From Leucobacter sp. G161 (lineage in GTDB: Bacteria; Actinomycetota; Actinomycetes; Actinomycetales; Microbacteriaceae), in assembly GCF_001482305.1 (NCBI RefSeq), contig NZ_LOHP01000046.1, forward strand, positions 1 through 64,000: DNA of 64,000 nucleotides. Direction: 5' to 3'. A program made the translations under genes and the position numbers. The notes below the pieces were generated by a model. The model saw nothing but the letters and a program-made list of their open reading frames with translations. It was not told the DNA's origin and made no database searches. Positions 17,369-27,217 of the stretch are shown here, piece after piece; the first letter of the stretch is position 1, and each line of letters opens with the position of its first letter.

Positions 17369-18583
17369 ATGATGAAGAAACTCGCGATCGCAGTCGTCGC
17401 GCTCATGTTCCTCGCACCAACACTGGGGCTCGTCACCATCGGTCTCGTGATGAATCCCGCCGCTATTGCGTGCCTCTCATCGTCAAGTCTCACACTCGGT
17501 AACGTGCCGGACTCTCTCGTGGTGACAACTGCAAATGGGGAGACGTTCACGCTCAACAAGCAACAGCTGACGCATGCCGCAACGATCATCACCGTGGGCT
17601 CAGGCATCGAAGGTGTCACACGCGATGGCGTGCAGATCGCGCTCATGGCCGCCCTCACCGAGTCAACGCTGCGGCAACTCGCGAACACGGGAACCTACCC
17701 AGAATCCGGGGACTACCCAAACGATGGAAATGGATCCGATCACGACTCGCTCGGCCTCTTTCAGATGCGCCCGCAATCGGGGTGGGGATCTGTCGCTGGC
17801 CTGATGGACCCCGAATATCAGGCTGCCGCTTTCTTCGGAGGGCCGTCGGGGCCTAACTATCCGTCGCCTCGCGGCCTGCTCGATATCCCCGGCTGGCAGA
17901 GCATGGGCAAGGGCGAAGTAGCACAAGCTGTCGAGGTGTCTGCGTACCCGGATCGGTACAACAATTACGAACCCGTTGCCGAGAAGATTCTCGCAACGCT
18001 CACGATCGGCGCCTCAACGTCGACGACGACCGCACCCTCAACGACGACTCCGCCAACGACATCACCGTCATCACCTGACGCAGTAGCGAGATCCTCCCGT
18101 GTCGTATTTCCACTGCCGGAAGGGTCCTGGGTTCATACCGGCGACTTCGGGCCGCGTATTGACCCCATAACCGGCGAAAGCGCCTTCCATACCGGCACCG
18201 ATCTTGCCGCGGCCGACGGGACACCCATTCTCGCCGCAGCGGATGGAGTGGTGACCGTCGCAGAGTTCTCCGGTGGTTGGGGCGGGCTGATCGTCATCGA
18301 ACACCACATCGACAGCACTACCGTCGCCACCGCGTACGCGCACATGTGGCAAACCGGCATCCACGTCACCGTCGGAGACCGTGTCATCGCCGGTCAGCAC
18401 ATCGGTGATGTCGGTTCATCGGGGCGTTCAACCGGACCACATTTGCATTTTGAAGTCCGTCCAGGCGGCACCTATGCGGAGGCGATCGATGCGGCGAAAT
18501 GGCTCAACGATCACGACGCCGCTGATCTCCCAGAGGCGACTGCTGGTGCTGGATGTTCTGCGATGACAGGAGGCACGTCATGA
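17369..18583 (+). CDS. Bifunctional peptidoglycan hydrolase (lysozyme-like plus M23 peptidase)
   Basis: This 404-residue protein has a signal or anchor segment at about 4-24. A muramidase/transglycosylase-like region (about 60-210) follows, with ALTESTLRQL and SLGLFQMRP. A Thr/Ser/Pro linker leads to a C-terminal M23 domain (about 250-385) with HTGTDLAA and GPHLHFE zinc-ligand motifs. Such VirB1-like double hydrolases open the wall for the mating channel. AGGAAG precedes tandem ATGs at 17369/17372. The stop overlaps the next gene by four bases. Confidence 0.85.
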   Translation: MMKKLAIAVVALMFLAPTLGLVTIGLVMNPAAIACLSSSSLTLGNVPDSLVVTTANGETFTLNKQQLTHAATIITVGSGIEGVTRDGVQIALMAALTESTLRQLANTGTYPESGDYPNDGNGSDHDSLGLFQMRPQSGWGSVAGLMDPEYQAAAFFGGPSGPNYPSPRGLLDIPGWQSMGKGEVAQAVEVSAYPDRYNNYEPVAEKILATLTIGASTSTTTAPSTTTPPTTSPSSPDAVARSSRVVFPLPEGSWVHTGDFGPRIDPITGESAFHTGTDLAAADGTPILAAADGVVTVAEFSGGWGGLIVIEHHIDSTTVATAYAHMWQTGIHVTVGDRVIAGQHIGDVGSSGRSTGPHLHFEVRPGGTYAEAIDAAKWLNDHDAADLPEATAGAGCSAMTGGTS

Positions 18584-18846
18584 ATGTATTTCCAGACTTC
18601 GGCAGCATGAGCGGCATCGGTGATCTCAAGGTTGTCATCGGAGCGATGCTCACGATCATCCTCATCGTTGCCGTCCTCATGATCATCGTCAGCGCAATCA
18701 TCTGGGCAATCTCGACCTCCAACGGCAACCCCGCGGTCGCTACTAAGGCACGCGCGGGGGTCTTCGTAGCTCTGGGCGCCGCGATCCTCGCAGGTGGCGG
18801 CGTGACCTGGCTGAACTGGCTCATTCATTTGGGCGAGCAGTTGTAG
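18580..18846 (+). CDS. DUF6112-type small membrane protein, copy 1
   Basis: The product has 88 residues with two hydrophobic helices (about 17-45 and 58-80) joined by a short loop with SNGNPAVATKARAG. The layout and the GN-x-K/R-G loop match DUF6112 proteins found next to SCO6880 in actinobacterial conjugation loci; a VirB2/VirB3-like channel role is inferred. The start is ATG 18580, behind AGGAGG and overlapping the hydrolase stop. The next gene is a paralogue. Confidence 0.7.
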   Translation: MNVFPDFGSMSGIGDLKVVIGAMLTIILIVAVLMIIVSAIIWAISTSNGNPAVATKARAGVFVALGAAILAGGGVTWLNWLIHLGEQL

Positions 18847-18946
18847 CGCTCTGCCGCATTCCGGCGAACGGGAACGGGCTGTGCACCTGGCTCTCGACAA
18901 TGTTTCGTCTGCCGCCGTCGGCGGTGTTCACGCAAAAGGAGCCATC

Positions 18947-19258
18947 GTGTTTGAACTCATCACGACCATCGCCGCAGTCCTGCCGATGGACATCGACATC
19001 ACACCGAATGACTCCGGCCTGCCGGGGATCGCGCAGTTGCGGACCATCGTCGGAGCCGTCATGACCGTCGGGCTCATCCTTTCCGTACTCGCGCTGATCA
19101 TCTCCGCGATCGTGTGGGGATTCGGATCGAACTCGTCGAACCCGCACCTCGCGGGTCGCGGCAAGCTCGGTGTACTCATCTCGTGTGGTGCGGCAGTCAT
19201 CTGCGGCGCATCCGTGACCCTGATCAATTTCTTCTGGAACGTCGGACAGCAGGTCTGA
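18947..19258 (+). CDS. DUF6112-type small membrane protein, copy 2
   Basis: The product has 103 residues and starts at GTG 18947 behind AAAAGGAG. The helix at about 27-55 is followed by a SNSSNPHLAGRGKLG loop and a second helix at about 62-85, so it is a paralogue of the preceding gene with a longer extracytoplasmic N-terminus. It is probably a structural component of the conjugation channel. A GTGCACCTG motif lies at 18881-18889 in the 100-base gap upstream, which otherwise holds no gene. Confidence 0.7.
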   Translation: MFELITTIAAVLPMDIDITPNDSGLPGIAQLRTIVGAVMTVGLILSVLALIISAIVWGFGSNSSNPHLAGRGKLGVLISCGAAVICGASVTLINFFWNVGQQV

Positions 19259-19292
19259 GGCTCACCCATCCACTACTTCAGGGAAGCCTGCG

Positions 19293-20621
19293 ATGAGTGT
19301 CTGCGATATCCCCGTCATATCCAACGTCTGCGATGCCGTCGGTGAAGGCGCCGCGACTCTGGTGTCGGCGCCTTTCGACTGGCTCGCCTCCACGATGGGT
19401 CAAGCCGCGGGCTGGCTCATCGAAGCCATGTGGACTGTCTTCGACAGCACGACTCTCGTGGACGTCCAATCAGAGGGTTACCTCGATGTCTACAACCTGC
19501 TCTTTGGCATCGGTGTCTTCATCGTCTTGTTGTTCTTCTGCTTCCAACTCGTCCTCGGCCTCATCAGACGCGAGCCCGCCGCGCTCTCCCGCGCAGCACT
19601 CGGCGCAGCCAAAGCCGTTCTCGGCTCCTTCGTCGTCATCACGTTGACGGCAACTGCTCTGGAGATTGTGGATCAGTTGTGCATCGGGGTCGTTCAGGCC
19701 GCAGGCGAGACCACTGAAACCATGGGTGACAAGATCGCCCTCCTCACCGCCGGGCTCACCACAATCAACATCGCGGCTCCAGGCGTCGGCGCGATCGTTA
19801 CGATCTTCCTCGCCGGGCTGATGATCTGTGCGGTCGCGATTGTCTGGTTCTCGCTCCTGATCCGTAAAGCGTTGTTGCTCGTTGCGATCGTGCTCGCACC
19901 CATCGCATTCGCTGGAGCGGCCTGGGATGTCACCCGCGGATGGATCGGTAAATGGGCCGCGTTCGTTGTCGCGCTCATCATCTCCAAGCTCGTCCTCGTC
20001 GTCGTGTTCCTCATCGCGATCACTCAGGTCTCAACGCCGATTGAGGCCGATTTGTCTTCCGTGACTGAACCGATCTCAGGCATCGTGCTGCTATTCATTG
20101 CAGCCTTCGCGCCATACATGGTCTACCGGTTCATCTCGTTCCTCGGCTTCGATCTTTACCACGCGATGGGAAGCGAGCAAGAAGCAAAGAGCGCCGTGAA
20201 CCGGCCCGTGCCGGTGCCGTCGAAACCGCAGAGCGACGGAGTCAAGAAGGTGCTCGATGGTGGCTCCGGCGGCGGTGCGACGCCGAACGCCAGTCCCGCA
20301 GCAACCGGTGCGCCCCGCACCTCTGCTTCAGCTGCCGGTGCGGGCACAGGATCTGGCGCGGGGGCCAGCGGTGCTGCCGCGGCGGCTGGCCCCGCGGCAG
20401 CGGTCGTCATCGGCGCGGAGGTCGTCAAAGGTGCCGCTACTGCCGGACCTCAGCTCGGAGGCGCTGTTGGCGGGACGGCCGAATCGGCGGCCGCTGGTGC
20501 GGATGGATCGGACGCAGCTCCAGCTGCACACCCTTCAACGCCTCAGCCTCCCACGCCTCGATCGGACCCTGCACCGCCCAGGCACCAGCCTCCGCAGCCG
20601 CACTCGACCGGGAAGGAATAA
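19293..20621 (+). CDS. VirB6/TrbL-like polytopic conjugation protein
   Basis: This 442-residue protein has about six to eight membrane helices in residues 15-290. A long low-complexity tail rich in Ala, Gly and Pro (about 300-442) follows and is probably cytoplasmic. The layout is that of VirB6/TrbL channel proteins of actinobacterial ICEs. It starts 34 bases after DUF6112 copy 2 and ends six bases before the SCO6880 gene. The tail sequence is repetitive and offers no domain. Confidence 0.75.
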   Translation: MSVCDIPVISNVCDAVGEGAATLVSAPFDWLASTMGQAAGWLIEAMWTVFDSTTLVDVQSEGYLDVYNLLFGIGVFIVLLFFCFQLVLGLIRREPAALSRAALGAAKAVLGSFVVITLTATALEIVDQLCIGVVQAAGETTETMGDKIALLTAGLTTINIAAPGVGAIVTIFLAGLMICAVAIVWFSLLIRKALLLVAIVLAPIAFAGAAWDVTRGWIGKWAAFVVALIISKLVLVVVFLIAITQVSTPIEADLSSVTEPISGIVLLFIAAFAPYMVYRFISFLGFDLYHAMGSEQEAKSAVNRPVPVPSKPQSDGVKKVLDGGSGGGATPNASPAATGAPRTSASAAGAGTGSGAGASGAAAAAGPAAAVVIGAEVVKGAATAGPQLGGAVGGTAESAAAGADGSDAAPAAHPSTPQPPTPRSDPAPPRHQPPQPHSTGKE

Positions 20622-20627
20622 CCCACC

Positions 20628-22094
20628 ATGTCGAAGACATATAACGATCAGCGAGCCGGTGATCTCGTCCCGGTGAAGTTCTCTCGGCTGACGCGACGGG
20701 GCGTTCTGCTTGGCCTGTCGCTCTCGCAGCTGATCGCCCTCGGACTTGGCGTCGGATCACTGGTGTGGGCGTTCTACGCCGGAGGCGGCATGTTCATCGC
20801 GTTCTCGGCACCCGTGTGGCTCTCCGCCGCAGCGACGGCCTGGATCCGGATCTCTGGACGGGCGATCGTCGAATGGATTCCCGTCATTTTCTGGTGGCTC
20901 TGGAAGACCTCCGGTGGCCAGTTACTCTATCGGCGACGCGTTGTGAGGCCACGGCCTGAGGGTTCGCTCGCGCTGCCCGGCGACATGGCGCGGCTGCGTG
21001 AGTATGAGGATCCGATCACGGGCGCCGGGATGGTTCATGACCCGACCGCGAGCACTCTCACCGCCATCGTTGCGGTTTCACACCCAGCATTCGTGCTCCT
21101 CGATCCTGGCGAGCAGGAGCGGCGCGTCAGTTCTTGGGGGCGTGTGCTTGCGACCGTGTGCCGATCCGGTCGACTCTCGATGCTGCAAGTGCTTGAGCGC
21201 ACACTGCCAGACTCCGGCACCGGACTCGCAGAATGGTGGGCGTCACACGGCAGTGCCGACGGTTCGTGGGCGTCAACAACGTATGCCGAACTGATTGAAC
21301 GCGCCGGGCCCGCCGGAGAGCGCCACGCCACGACACTTTCCCTCTCGCTCGACATGCAAGGAGCGGCACGGCAGATCCGCACTGCCGGTGGCGGAATCCG
21401 CGGCGCTGCGGCTGTTCTCCGCCAAGAGATGTCCACGCTGGTTGCGGCGCTGCGATCAGCAGACCTCGCTCCGTCGGATTGGCTGTCGTGCGGCGAGATC
21501 GCTGTGATCCTACGTTCCGCGTATGACCCTGCGATCGCAGCGACACTCGAACGCCACGGTGAACTCGGCCAGTCGCTTGCCACCGCGGGGCCCGTCGCCG
21601 TGAACGAGTCGTGGTCAAGGCTGCGCACAGACTCGGCCTTCCACGCAGTGTTGTGGATCTCGGAATGGCCCCGCTCGGTGGTCTACCCCGGGTTCTTAGC
21701 ACCGGTGCTCTTGTCGAGCGGGATCCAGCGGTCCTTCTCGCTGCTTTGCACCCCGATGCGCTCGGACCAGGCGGCGCGCGATATCCGCAAGAAGAAGACA
21801 GAGTACATCTCAGACGCGGCCCAGCGCCAGCGCATCGGTCAGATCGAGGATGCCTCGCAGACCGCCGAGTTTCAGGATGTGCTCCAGCAGGAAGCCGACC
21901 TCACCGCGGGACACGGAATCTTGCGTTACACAGGACTCATCTCGGTCTCAGCACGAACCGCTGACGAACTCGACGCGGCTGTCGCCGCGATCGAGCAGGC
22001 CGCGATTCAAGCTTCATGCGAGACGAGACTCCTCGTCGGCCAGCAGGCTCAGGCGTTCACTGCCGCGGCGCTACCGTTATGTCGAGTGGTGTGA
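20628..22094 (+). CDS. SCO6880-family type IV secretion protein
   Basis: This 488-residue protein opens with a PrgI/VirB3-like segment: two membrane helices at about residues 25-70, after VPVKFSRLTRRGVLLGLS. A large cytoplasmic region follows, resembling a VirB4 N-terminal domain without a Walker motif. SCO6880 proteins are constant partners of VirB4 ATPases in actinobacterial ICEs. Here the expected downstream genes (28318, VirB4) are separated by about 6 kb of minus-strand cargo. The C-terminus (AALPLCRVV) ends 48 bases from that cargo. Confidence 0.8.
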   Translation: MSKTYNDQRAGDLVPVKFSRLTRRGVLLGLSLSQLIALGLGVGSLVWAFYAGGGMFIAFSAPVWLSAAATAWIRISGRAIVEWIPVIFWWLWKTSGGQLLYRRRVVRPRPEGSLALPGDMARLREYEDPITGAGMVHDPTASTLTAIVAVSHPAFVLLDPGEQERRVSSWGRVLATVCRSGRLSMLQVLERTLPDSGTGLAEWWASHGSADGSWASTTYAELIERAGPAGERHATTLSLSLDMQGAARQIRTAGGGIRGAAAVLRQEMSTLVAALRSADLAPSDWLSCGEIAVILRSAYDPAIAATLERHGELGQSLATAGPVAVNESWSRLRTDSAFHAVLWISEWPRSVVYPGFLAPVLLSSGIQRSFSLLCTPMRSDQAARDIRKKKTEYISDAAQRQRIGQIEDASQTAEFQDVLQQEADLTAGHGILRYTGLISVSARTADELDAAVAAIEQAAIQASCETRLLVGQQAQAFTAAALPLCRVV

Positions 22095-22142
22095 TGGCAC
22101 CGCACGCGAAGGCATTTTCACCGGGGTTCGCTGGCTGTGTAG

Positions 22143-23009
22143 TCAGGCGTTTTCGGTCTGTTCATCATTGTGCTCAGGGGACTCGTCTTGCGCTACAACA
22201 AGCTCGTCCTGGGGTGAATCGTCAACGACTTCTAAATCGATCACCGTAGTGTCTTCGTTACGGTGGCCGGGCTTCGTCAATTCCAAACTTGCCAGATGCT
22301 TCTGAAGTCGCTTCGACATTGGAAGGAACGTGGCGAGGGTGAGGCCGCCCGAGAGAACGGCACCCACGATCGGGATGGCCTTAGCAACGCCACTCGCAAA
22401 CAGCTTCTTTGTCATGCTGACGCCGATGTATCCCGCGACTTTCTTGACCACGGGATAGATGAGGCCCTTGGTGAGCGCCTGTTGAGGCAGCTTTTTAGCT
22501 ACATTCGCGGCAATCATTCCGGCGACTTTTGCCACTCCTCCCTGAGCAATCTGGACACCGAACATGACACCAACGAAAAGGGTCAGAACACTCTCTGTCG
22601 CCTCATCGATTTCCTCACCCTCGGCAAAGAGATCAGGCCAGCTGTACAGGTACGCAAGCTTTTGTGCAATACGCAGCATATGGCCCATGTACTGAACAAG
22701 ATCGGCTGGCACAGTGCCAATCATTGCGAGACCACCAGGTATCCCTGCAACTGTGGATAGCCCGGTCACCTTTGAAGTCTCGTACTTGATTGACGTGTTC
22801 GCGGCCTGTGTGACAATCGAAAGCGGTATCCCTGCGGCAGCTGGACTCTCGTTAACGGCAAGCTCGATTTGTTCGGCAGTGCAGTACCGCTTCAGTGAGG
22901 CACGCAGATACGCCGCTCGATTGATCCGAACACCGGGCAACTTTGCAGCCGCGTCCAGCACCTGGGTGAATTTGGTCCCCGGATTCTCAATTACTTTGGT
23001 GTCCGTCAT
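22143..23009 (-). CDS. EcsC-like protein
   Basis: The product has 288 residues. The segments AAKLPGVRINRAAYLR, AIPGG-like IPGGLAMIGTVPADLVQYMGH and LRIAQKLAYLYSWPDLF resemble the EcsC-like family; several amphipathic glycine-rich helices at about 150-235 could bind membranes. ATG 23009 is chosen because the family-like region begins there. There is no ribosome binding site, but TACGAT seven bases before the ATG fits a leaderless start. An upstream extension to 23096 is possible. It forms the downstream end of the cargo island, and its function is unknown. Confidence 0.55.
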   Translation of the reverse strand: MTDTKVIENPGTKFTQVLDAAAKLPGVRINRAAYLRASLKRYCTAEQIELAVNESPAAAGIPLSIVTQAANTSIKYETSKVTGLSTVAGIPGGLAMIGTVPADLVQYMGHMLRIAQKLAYLYSWPDLFAEGEEIDEATESVLTLFVGVMFGVQIAQGGVAKVAGMIAANVAKKLPQQALTKGLIYPVVKKVAGYIGVSMTKKLFASGVAKAIPIVGAVLSGGLTLATFLPMSKRLQKHLASLELTKPGHRNEDTTVIDLEVVDDSPQDELVVAQDESPEHNDEQTENA

Positions 23010-23115
23010 GGGACCAATCGTACTGATGAGCACCGACATCGAGAGGAATAAGGCGTGCACTTCACCTGGCAACTGCATGCCCAGGTTGTGCAGCACCGCT
23101 TACGGCGGCAATCGG

Positions 23116-25419
23116 TTAGAGTCCGGCCGCAACCAGGTCCTGAAGCAGGGCGGAACATTTACGTACACGATCCTCGCTGTCGATAGCCTCTCCGGTGTGG
23201 CTATTCTGCTCAACACGCAAGAATGATTCGACTGCGCCGTGTCGCTCACACACCTGTTGCCAGAGTGCAGCAGCACGTTCGTCAAGAGGAGCGCTCAGCT
23301 CGAATCCTTCATTGATGCATCGAATCCCACCCTCGCTTTTGGTAAGTCGGAGCCACCTTGGTTCTGTTTCGTAGCCTCGGAACCACGGGTCGCGGACAGC
23401 GTCGCCGACGCCACTCTGGTTCCAGACTGCCAGTAGGAAGGGGTCGCGGTAGTACGCCGACCCGGTGAGACTGTCGGTCCTGAGCATGCACATCGAGTAG
23501 TTCCAAGTGCCGTTCGCCCGGAGGTGTTCACCGAAGTAGATGCCCGTCCTTCCCTCGCGCATCTCGTCATATGCGGCAAGGTAGTAGCGCCAGTCGAACC
23601 GTTGCGCTTCGCGGCATTGTGTCAAGAACTCGGTGATGATCGATAAGAGAGTTTCAGACGTACTCGCGGCGCCGCCCGCCACCGCATCAAGCACCCGGTT
23701 CAGCGCTAAACGGAGCGCGGCGCTTTTCTCACGTCCTCTTCGTGTGAACACGTCACGCCAACGGCTCTCTTGCTCGCTGGAACCGAATTGGTAGCCACGC
23801 TGTCCGAGCGGGAGCCCGTAGTTCGTTTCATTGGCGAGGAGCACAGCGGTCAGTTGCGGCCAAAGCTCCTTCGGAGTGATCCTCTCGAACGCCTCGACGC
23901 GTGACGCGAGTCTGTCGGGTTCCAGGTCGAAAGCAAAAACTCTGCCTCGTAATAGCGGATGATCTTCAAGTCGATGAAGCACGGCGACTTGGTCCGGATG
24001 TGCGACAAGATACTTTCGCTTTTCAATCTCGTCCATTACGCGGTCTTGATTGAAACCACGAAGGTCCTCGAGTTCACCAGTGCGGATAAGACGTTCAGTG
24101 CTCTGGAGCAGATCGGGCATGCGCTCCTCTCGGACCTCATCGTCTGCCCGGTCGGTCAGATTGCGCAGGACTCTGAGCCGCGCCTGGATTTCTGTGGTGT
24201 CGAATTGCCGATGGATCAGGGTCGCGAATAAGAAAAGGGTCTCGGATAGCGTGAACAGACGCGCGCGACCACGTTTCTGCCCGTAGCGGCGGCAGCAATC
24301 CTGGAAGAGGTTCGGATTCGCTGAATCGAAAAGCAGAACCTGGTCCCCAACCGATGCTCCAGTATCCGACGCGCTCGCCAGATGAACTCCGAAAACTTCA
24401 CCAATATCGACCGGACGCCTCGACGTGGGTTCGACCCATGTGTCGAAGGCATGGAAAAGAAATGCCACGTTGGTCTCGTCGCCTGCGGCGAAGGCGCGTT
24501 CCGCGCGGTCAAGCAGTCGACCCTGTGACGGCACTCCTTGCCGCCACTCGCAGACCTCGATAATGAACTCGAGGTATCTGAGGAACTCATCGTCAACGAT
24601 GTAGTCACCGTCGTGGTAAGGCCAAAGCACATCAGCCCAAGCGCCATCGATCTTATGGACAAGCTCCCTGAACCGATCCGGCGCCAGAGCATTCGCGAGG
24701 ATCTTCTCGAACCGGGCCTTGAAGTTCTCGAACTCGGTCAGGGGCTTCCCGCGTGAGTTCATCTTGATGTAGAGCTCTTCACCAGACGGCATGTCATCAA
24801 TCGGAAGAAAATGGAAGGAAATCGGCGGGCTAACGGTGTCGACAAGTCGATCCCAAACGAAGGAGAGGACGACATGCTCTCCACTCAGTCGTTCGTGAAT
24901 GGCATCAAGCATCACAAGCATTGACTGAACCGTTGGATCGTGGCGCCAACTAAACAGGTACCATGGCTGGTCGGTGATCCAGCTTGACGGCCTGACGAAG
25001 CTATCGGTGAGCGGGTGCTTAGGGCTGACCAGCTGTCGGCAGAAATGCTCCGCTGTTTGACGGGTCGCGTAGGAGAATCTCAGCCAGGTACTCGCCTCTT
25101 CAAGTCGCCCAAGCCGCGCAGCGACATACCAGTGGATCAGGAAGAGCGTTGTGAGTCGTTGTTGCCCGTCGAGGGGACGGAGAACGTGCGTTTCGCGGCT
25201 GATTTCACCGTAGACGAAGTCGAGGTCGACCGGGTCTCCTCCAGTGACTGCTCCGACCAGCACGTCAAGGAAGTCCCGCCGAATCACTTCGACATCGGCG
25301 CCCTGGCGTCCTTGCGCATAGTCGCGCTGGATGAGCGGGATCTCGACAAGGTTCACCGTGGGCATGCCGTCATGTCGAGGTTGAAACATTCCGACAAAAG
25401 AAGTCTTGTAGCCCTTCAT
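23116..25419 (-). CDS. DUF262-domain protein (stand-alone, large)
   Basis: This 767-residue protein has an N-terminal DUF262 domain of the GmrS/ParB-like fold. QRDYAQGR is at 31-38, DGQQR at 84-88, and KMNSRGKPLTEFENFKA gives the NxRG motif. The C-terminal 400 residues are unassigned and lack the DUF1524 HNH signature of the partner gene. Its ATG overlaps the stop of the upstream DUF262-DUF1524 gene by four bases, so the two are made together. DUF262 proteins hydrolyse nucleotides in type IV and BREX-linked restriction. A defence role is inferred. Confidence 0.8.
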   Translation of the reverse strand: MKGYKTSFVGMFQPRHDGMPTVNLVEIPLIQRDYAQGRQGADVEVIRRDFLDVLVGAVTGGDPVDLDFVYGEISRETHVLRPLDGQQRLTTLFLIHWYVAARLGRLEEASTWLRFSYATRQTAEHFCRQLVSPKHPLTDSFVRPSSWITDQPWYLFSWRHDPTVQSMLVMLDAIHERLSGEHVVLSFVWDRLVDTVSPPISFHFLPIDDMPSGEELYIKMNSRGKPLTEFENFKARFEKILANALAPDRFRELVHKIDGAWADVLWPYHDGDYIVDDEFLRYLEFIIEVCEWRQGVPSQGRLLDRAERAFAAGDETNVAFLFHAFDTWVEPTSRRPVDIGEVFGVHLASASDTGASVGDQVLLFDSANPNLFQDCCRRYGQKRGRARLFTLSETLFLFATLIHRQFDTTEIQARLRVLRNLTDRADDEVREERMPDLLQSTERLIRTGELEDLRGFNQDRVMDEIEKRKYLVAHPDQVAVLHRLEDHPLLRGRVFAFDLEPDRLASRVEAFERITPKELWPQLTAVLLANETNYGLPLGQRGYQFGSSEQESRWRDVFTRRGREKSAALRLALNRVLDAVAGGAASTSETLLSIITEFLTQCREAQRFDWRYYLAAYDEMREGRTGIYFGEHLRANGTWNYSMCMLRTDSLTGSAYYRDPFLLAVWNQSGVGDAVRDPWFRGYETEPRWLRLTKSEGGIRCINEGFELSAPLDERAAALWQQVCERHGAVESFLRVEQNSHTGEAIDSEDRVRKCSALLQDLVAAGL

Positions 25420-27140
25420 ACGAGCTCCTCATCGGGTAGGAGATAGGGCGTGAGCGCCGTTTGGATCGCGGCCAAGTAGGACACTCGGTCCGCAACACTC
25501 CAGTAGTGAACCTGTTGCGCGTCGGCAACTGTGTAGTACTTCAAAAACACGTTCCGCGTGCAAGCTGGGATGTATGAACCGGCGCGATCCCGTCGCAGAA
25601 TTTCTTGACGCTTGACTTCGAAAACCGAGTTGCTCAAAGCGCTGTTGTCTCCGCTGGCAAGCAACGCAAGATTTGAGATCGAGTGGATACTCTCATCGGC
25701 ATCCGATGACGTGAGTGCCGACTCCACTTTCGCCTTCACAGAGTCGAAACGGGGACCAATCCCGTGCGAACGTTCGTCCTCGATTGCTTCTAACACTTCA
25801 TCGATCTCAGCAATCAGTCTGGACTGCGTATTCGTGCCGAGATCAGGAACGCTGAGGAGTGCATGACGATGCAGCCGCAACCATTCAGCCCAGATCTTCT
25901 CGTCCCGTTTGAGCGGTTGAGTGTTCTGGGCGTGAATATGCTCCAGAGACCATGCTCCCCGCGCATGTGCTCGGAACGAGTACCGTTCGGATGATTCCGC
26001 ACGGGTCCGCACGGTCTCGACATTCATGAGTAGAAGCGCTTCCTCGCACTTCCTACCTTTCGATTCATAGTCGAGCTCGGTCAGTTGCTCTGCCGTGAGG
26101 CTGAGCCGATCCCGAATCCTGCTGTCGAGTGCATAGTGGAGTGCGCTCTGTGTCAGCCCAGCTGTGGAGTCGAGGAGTGCCGCAAATGATTCACCGACCG
26201 CGACGAGGTAGCCAATCTTGTGGAAGATGTCGCGATCTTCATACCAACCCACGATAAGCGAGTGGAGCCTGACAACGTCATCCCAGAATGCTTGCGGGTC
26301 GCTCTCTATCTTCGGCCGAAGAGTCTCGAAGGTGTGGTACCTGGGCCGATGCCGCCCCTCGGTGTTACCTCCGATCCGGTCAGCGAGGGTGTCAAGAATG
26401 AGCCCGATGTGCGTGGCTTCGTCTTCATGCCTAGCTGTAATGAAGGACCAGACCTCAGGCGTACGCAATTCTCGTTCGAAGCCATCCCACTGGGCGGCAA
26501 TCTGCTCACTCTTATCGGCGACACCAGGCATGCGCCGACTGCTGGAAAGGACGAGCGCCTTCACTAGCTCTGAATCTGTGAGTGGGATGCGTCCGACGTT
26601 GAGTCGAGTAAATAGCGAGACCGAATCGAATTCAGGCTCATCAGGAGCCTCATACCAAATGACTTTTACGCTCTCGAAGAGGTAGCCGTAGAGCTTGTTC
26701 GCAGCCCACTGTTGTCTGTGATCGTGTGCTTCAAACCACGCACGGATGTGTTCATAGGCGACATAGATGTGATGAAAGTCGATGTTGTGCTCACGCTCAT
26801 CAGCATTTGGAGCCTGAAGGAACGCCTGACTCCCCTCACGCGTCTCGTACTCCATCGTGTATCCAGCACCCGCACTTTGCAGTCCGTGTGTCTGCATGAA
26901 ATTGAAAATTAGATACAAGGTCGTAAGGCGTTGCTGGCCGTCGATGAGCTCTAAGCGGCCATCCGGCATCGCCTTCACGACAATGGGCTGAAGATAGTAT
27001 GGTTTCCCTTCGCTGGCCCAAATATCTGAGAGAAGTCGATCTACTTCATCCGCACCCCAGCGATAGCCACGCTGGTATGCAGGGACGTAGAACGCACCAG
27101 TGATGTCACCCACGGTCTTGGGTTCCAGGAGCGCATCCAT
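25416..27140 (-). CDS. DUF262-DUF1524 (GmrSD-like) HNH nuclease
   Basis: The product has 574 residues. ATG 27140 follows AAAGGG; a longer reading to 27221 is not supported. The N-terminal DUF262 domain has PAYQRGYRW at 20-28 and DGQQR at 67-71, and FTRLNVGRIPL provides the NxG element. The C-terminal region has SLEHIHAQN with EHIHAQN at 400-406, the DUF1524/GmrD His-Me (HNH) nuclease motif. This is the architecture of type IV restriction GmrSD fusions, which cut modified phage DNA. It is coupled by overlap to a second, larger DUF262 protein, an arrangement differing from classical GmrSD. Confidence 0.85.
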   Translation of the reverse strand: MDALLEPKTVGDITGAFYVPAYQRGYRWGADEVDRLLSDIWASEGKPYYLQPIVVKAMPDGRLELIDGQQRLTTLYLIFNFMQTHGLQSAGAGYTMEYETREGSQAFLQAPNADEREHNIDFHHIYVAYEHIRAWFEAHDHRQQWAANKLYGYLFESVKVIWYEAPDEPEFDSVSLFTRLNVGRIPLTDSELVKALVLSSSRRMPGVADKSEQIAAQWDGFERELRTPEVWSFITARHEDEATHIGLILDTLADRIGGNTEGRHRPRYHTFETLRPKIESDPQAFWDDVVRLHSLIVGWYEDRDIFHKIGYLVAVGESFAALLDSTAGLTQSALHYALDSRIRDRLSLTAEQLTELDYESKGRKCEEALLLMNVETVRTRAESSERYSFRAHARGAWSLEHIHAQNTQPLKRDEKIWAEWLRLHRHALLSVPDLGTNTQSRLIAEIDEVLEAIEDERSHGIGPRFDSVKAKVESALTSSDADESIHSISNLALLASGDNSALSNSVFEVKRQEILRRDRAGSYIPACTRNVFLKYYTVADAQQVHYWSVADRVSYLAAIQTALTPYLLPDEELV

Positions 27141-27217
27141 CGATCCCCTTTCGCTGTCCAGTTCGTCGTAACTGGTTGTTCTCTCGATCGGCCCCAGTCT
27201 ACTGAGCCGGTGCGCTC

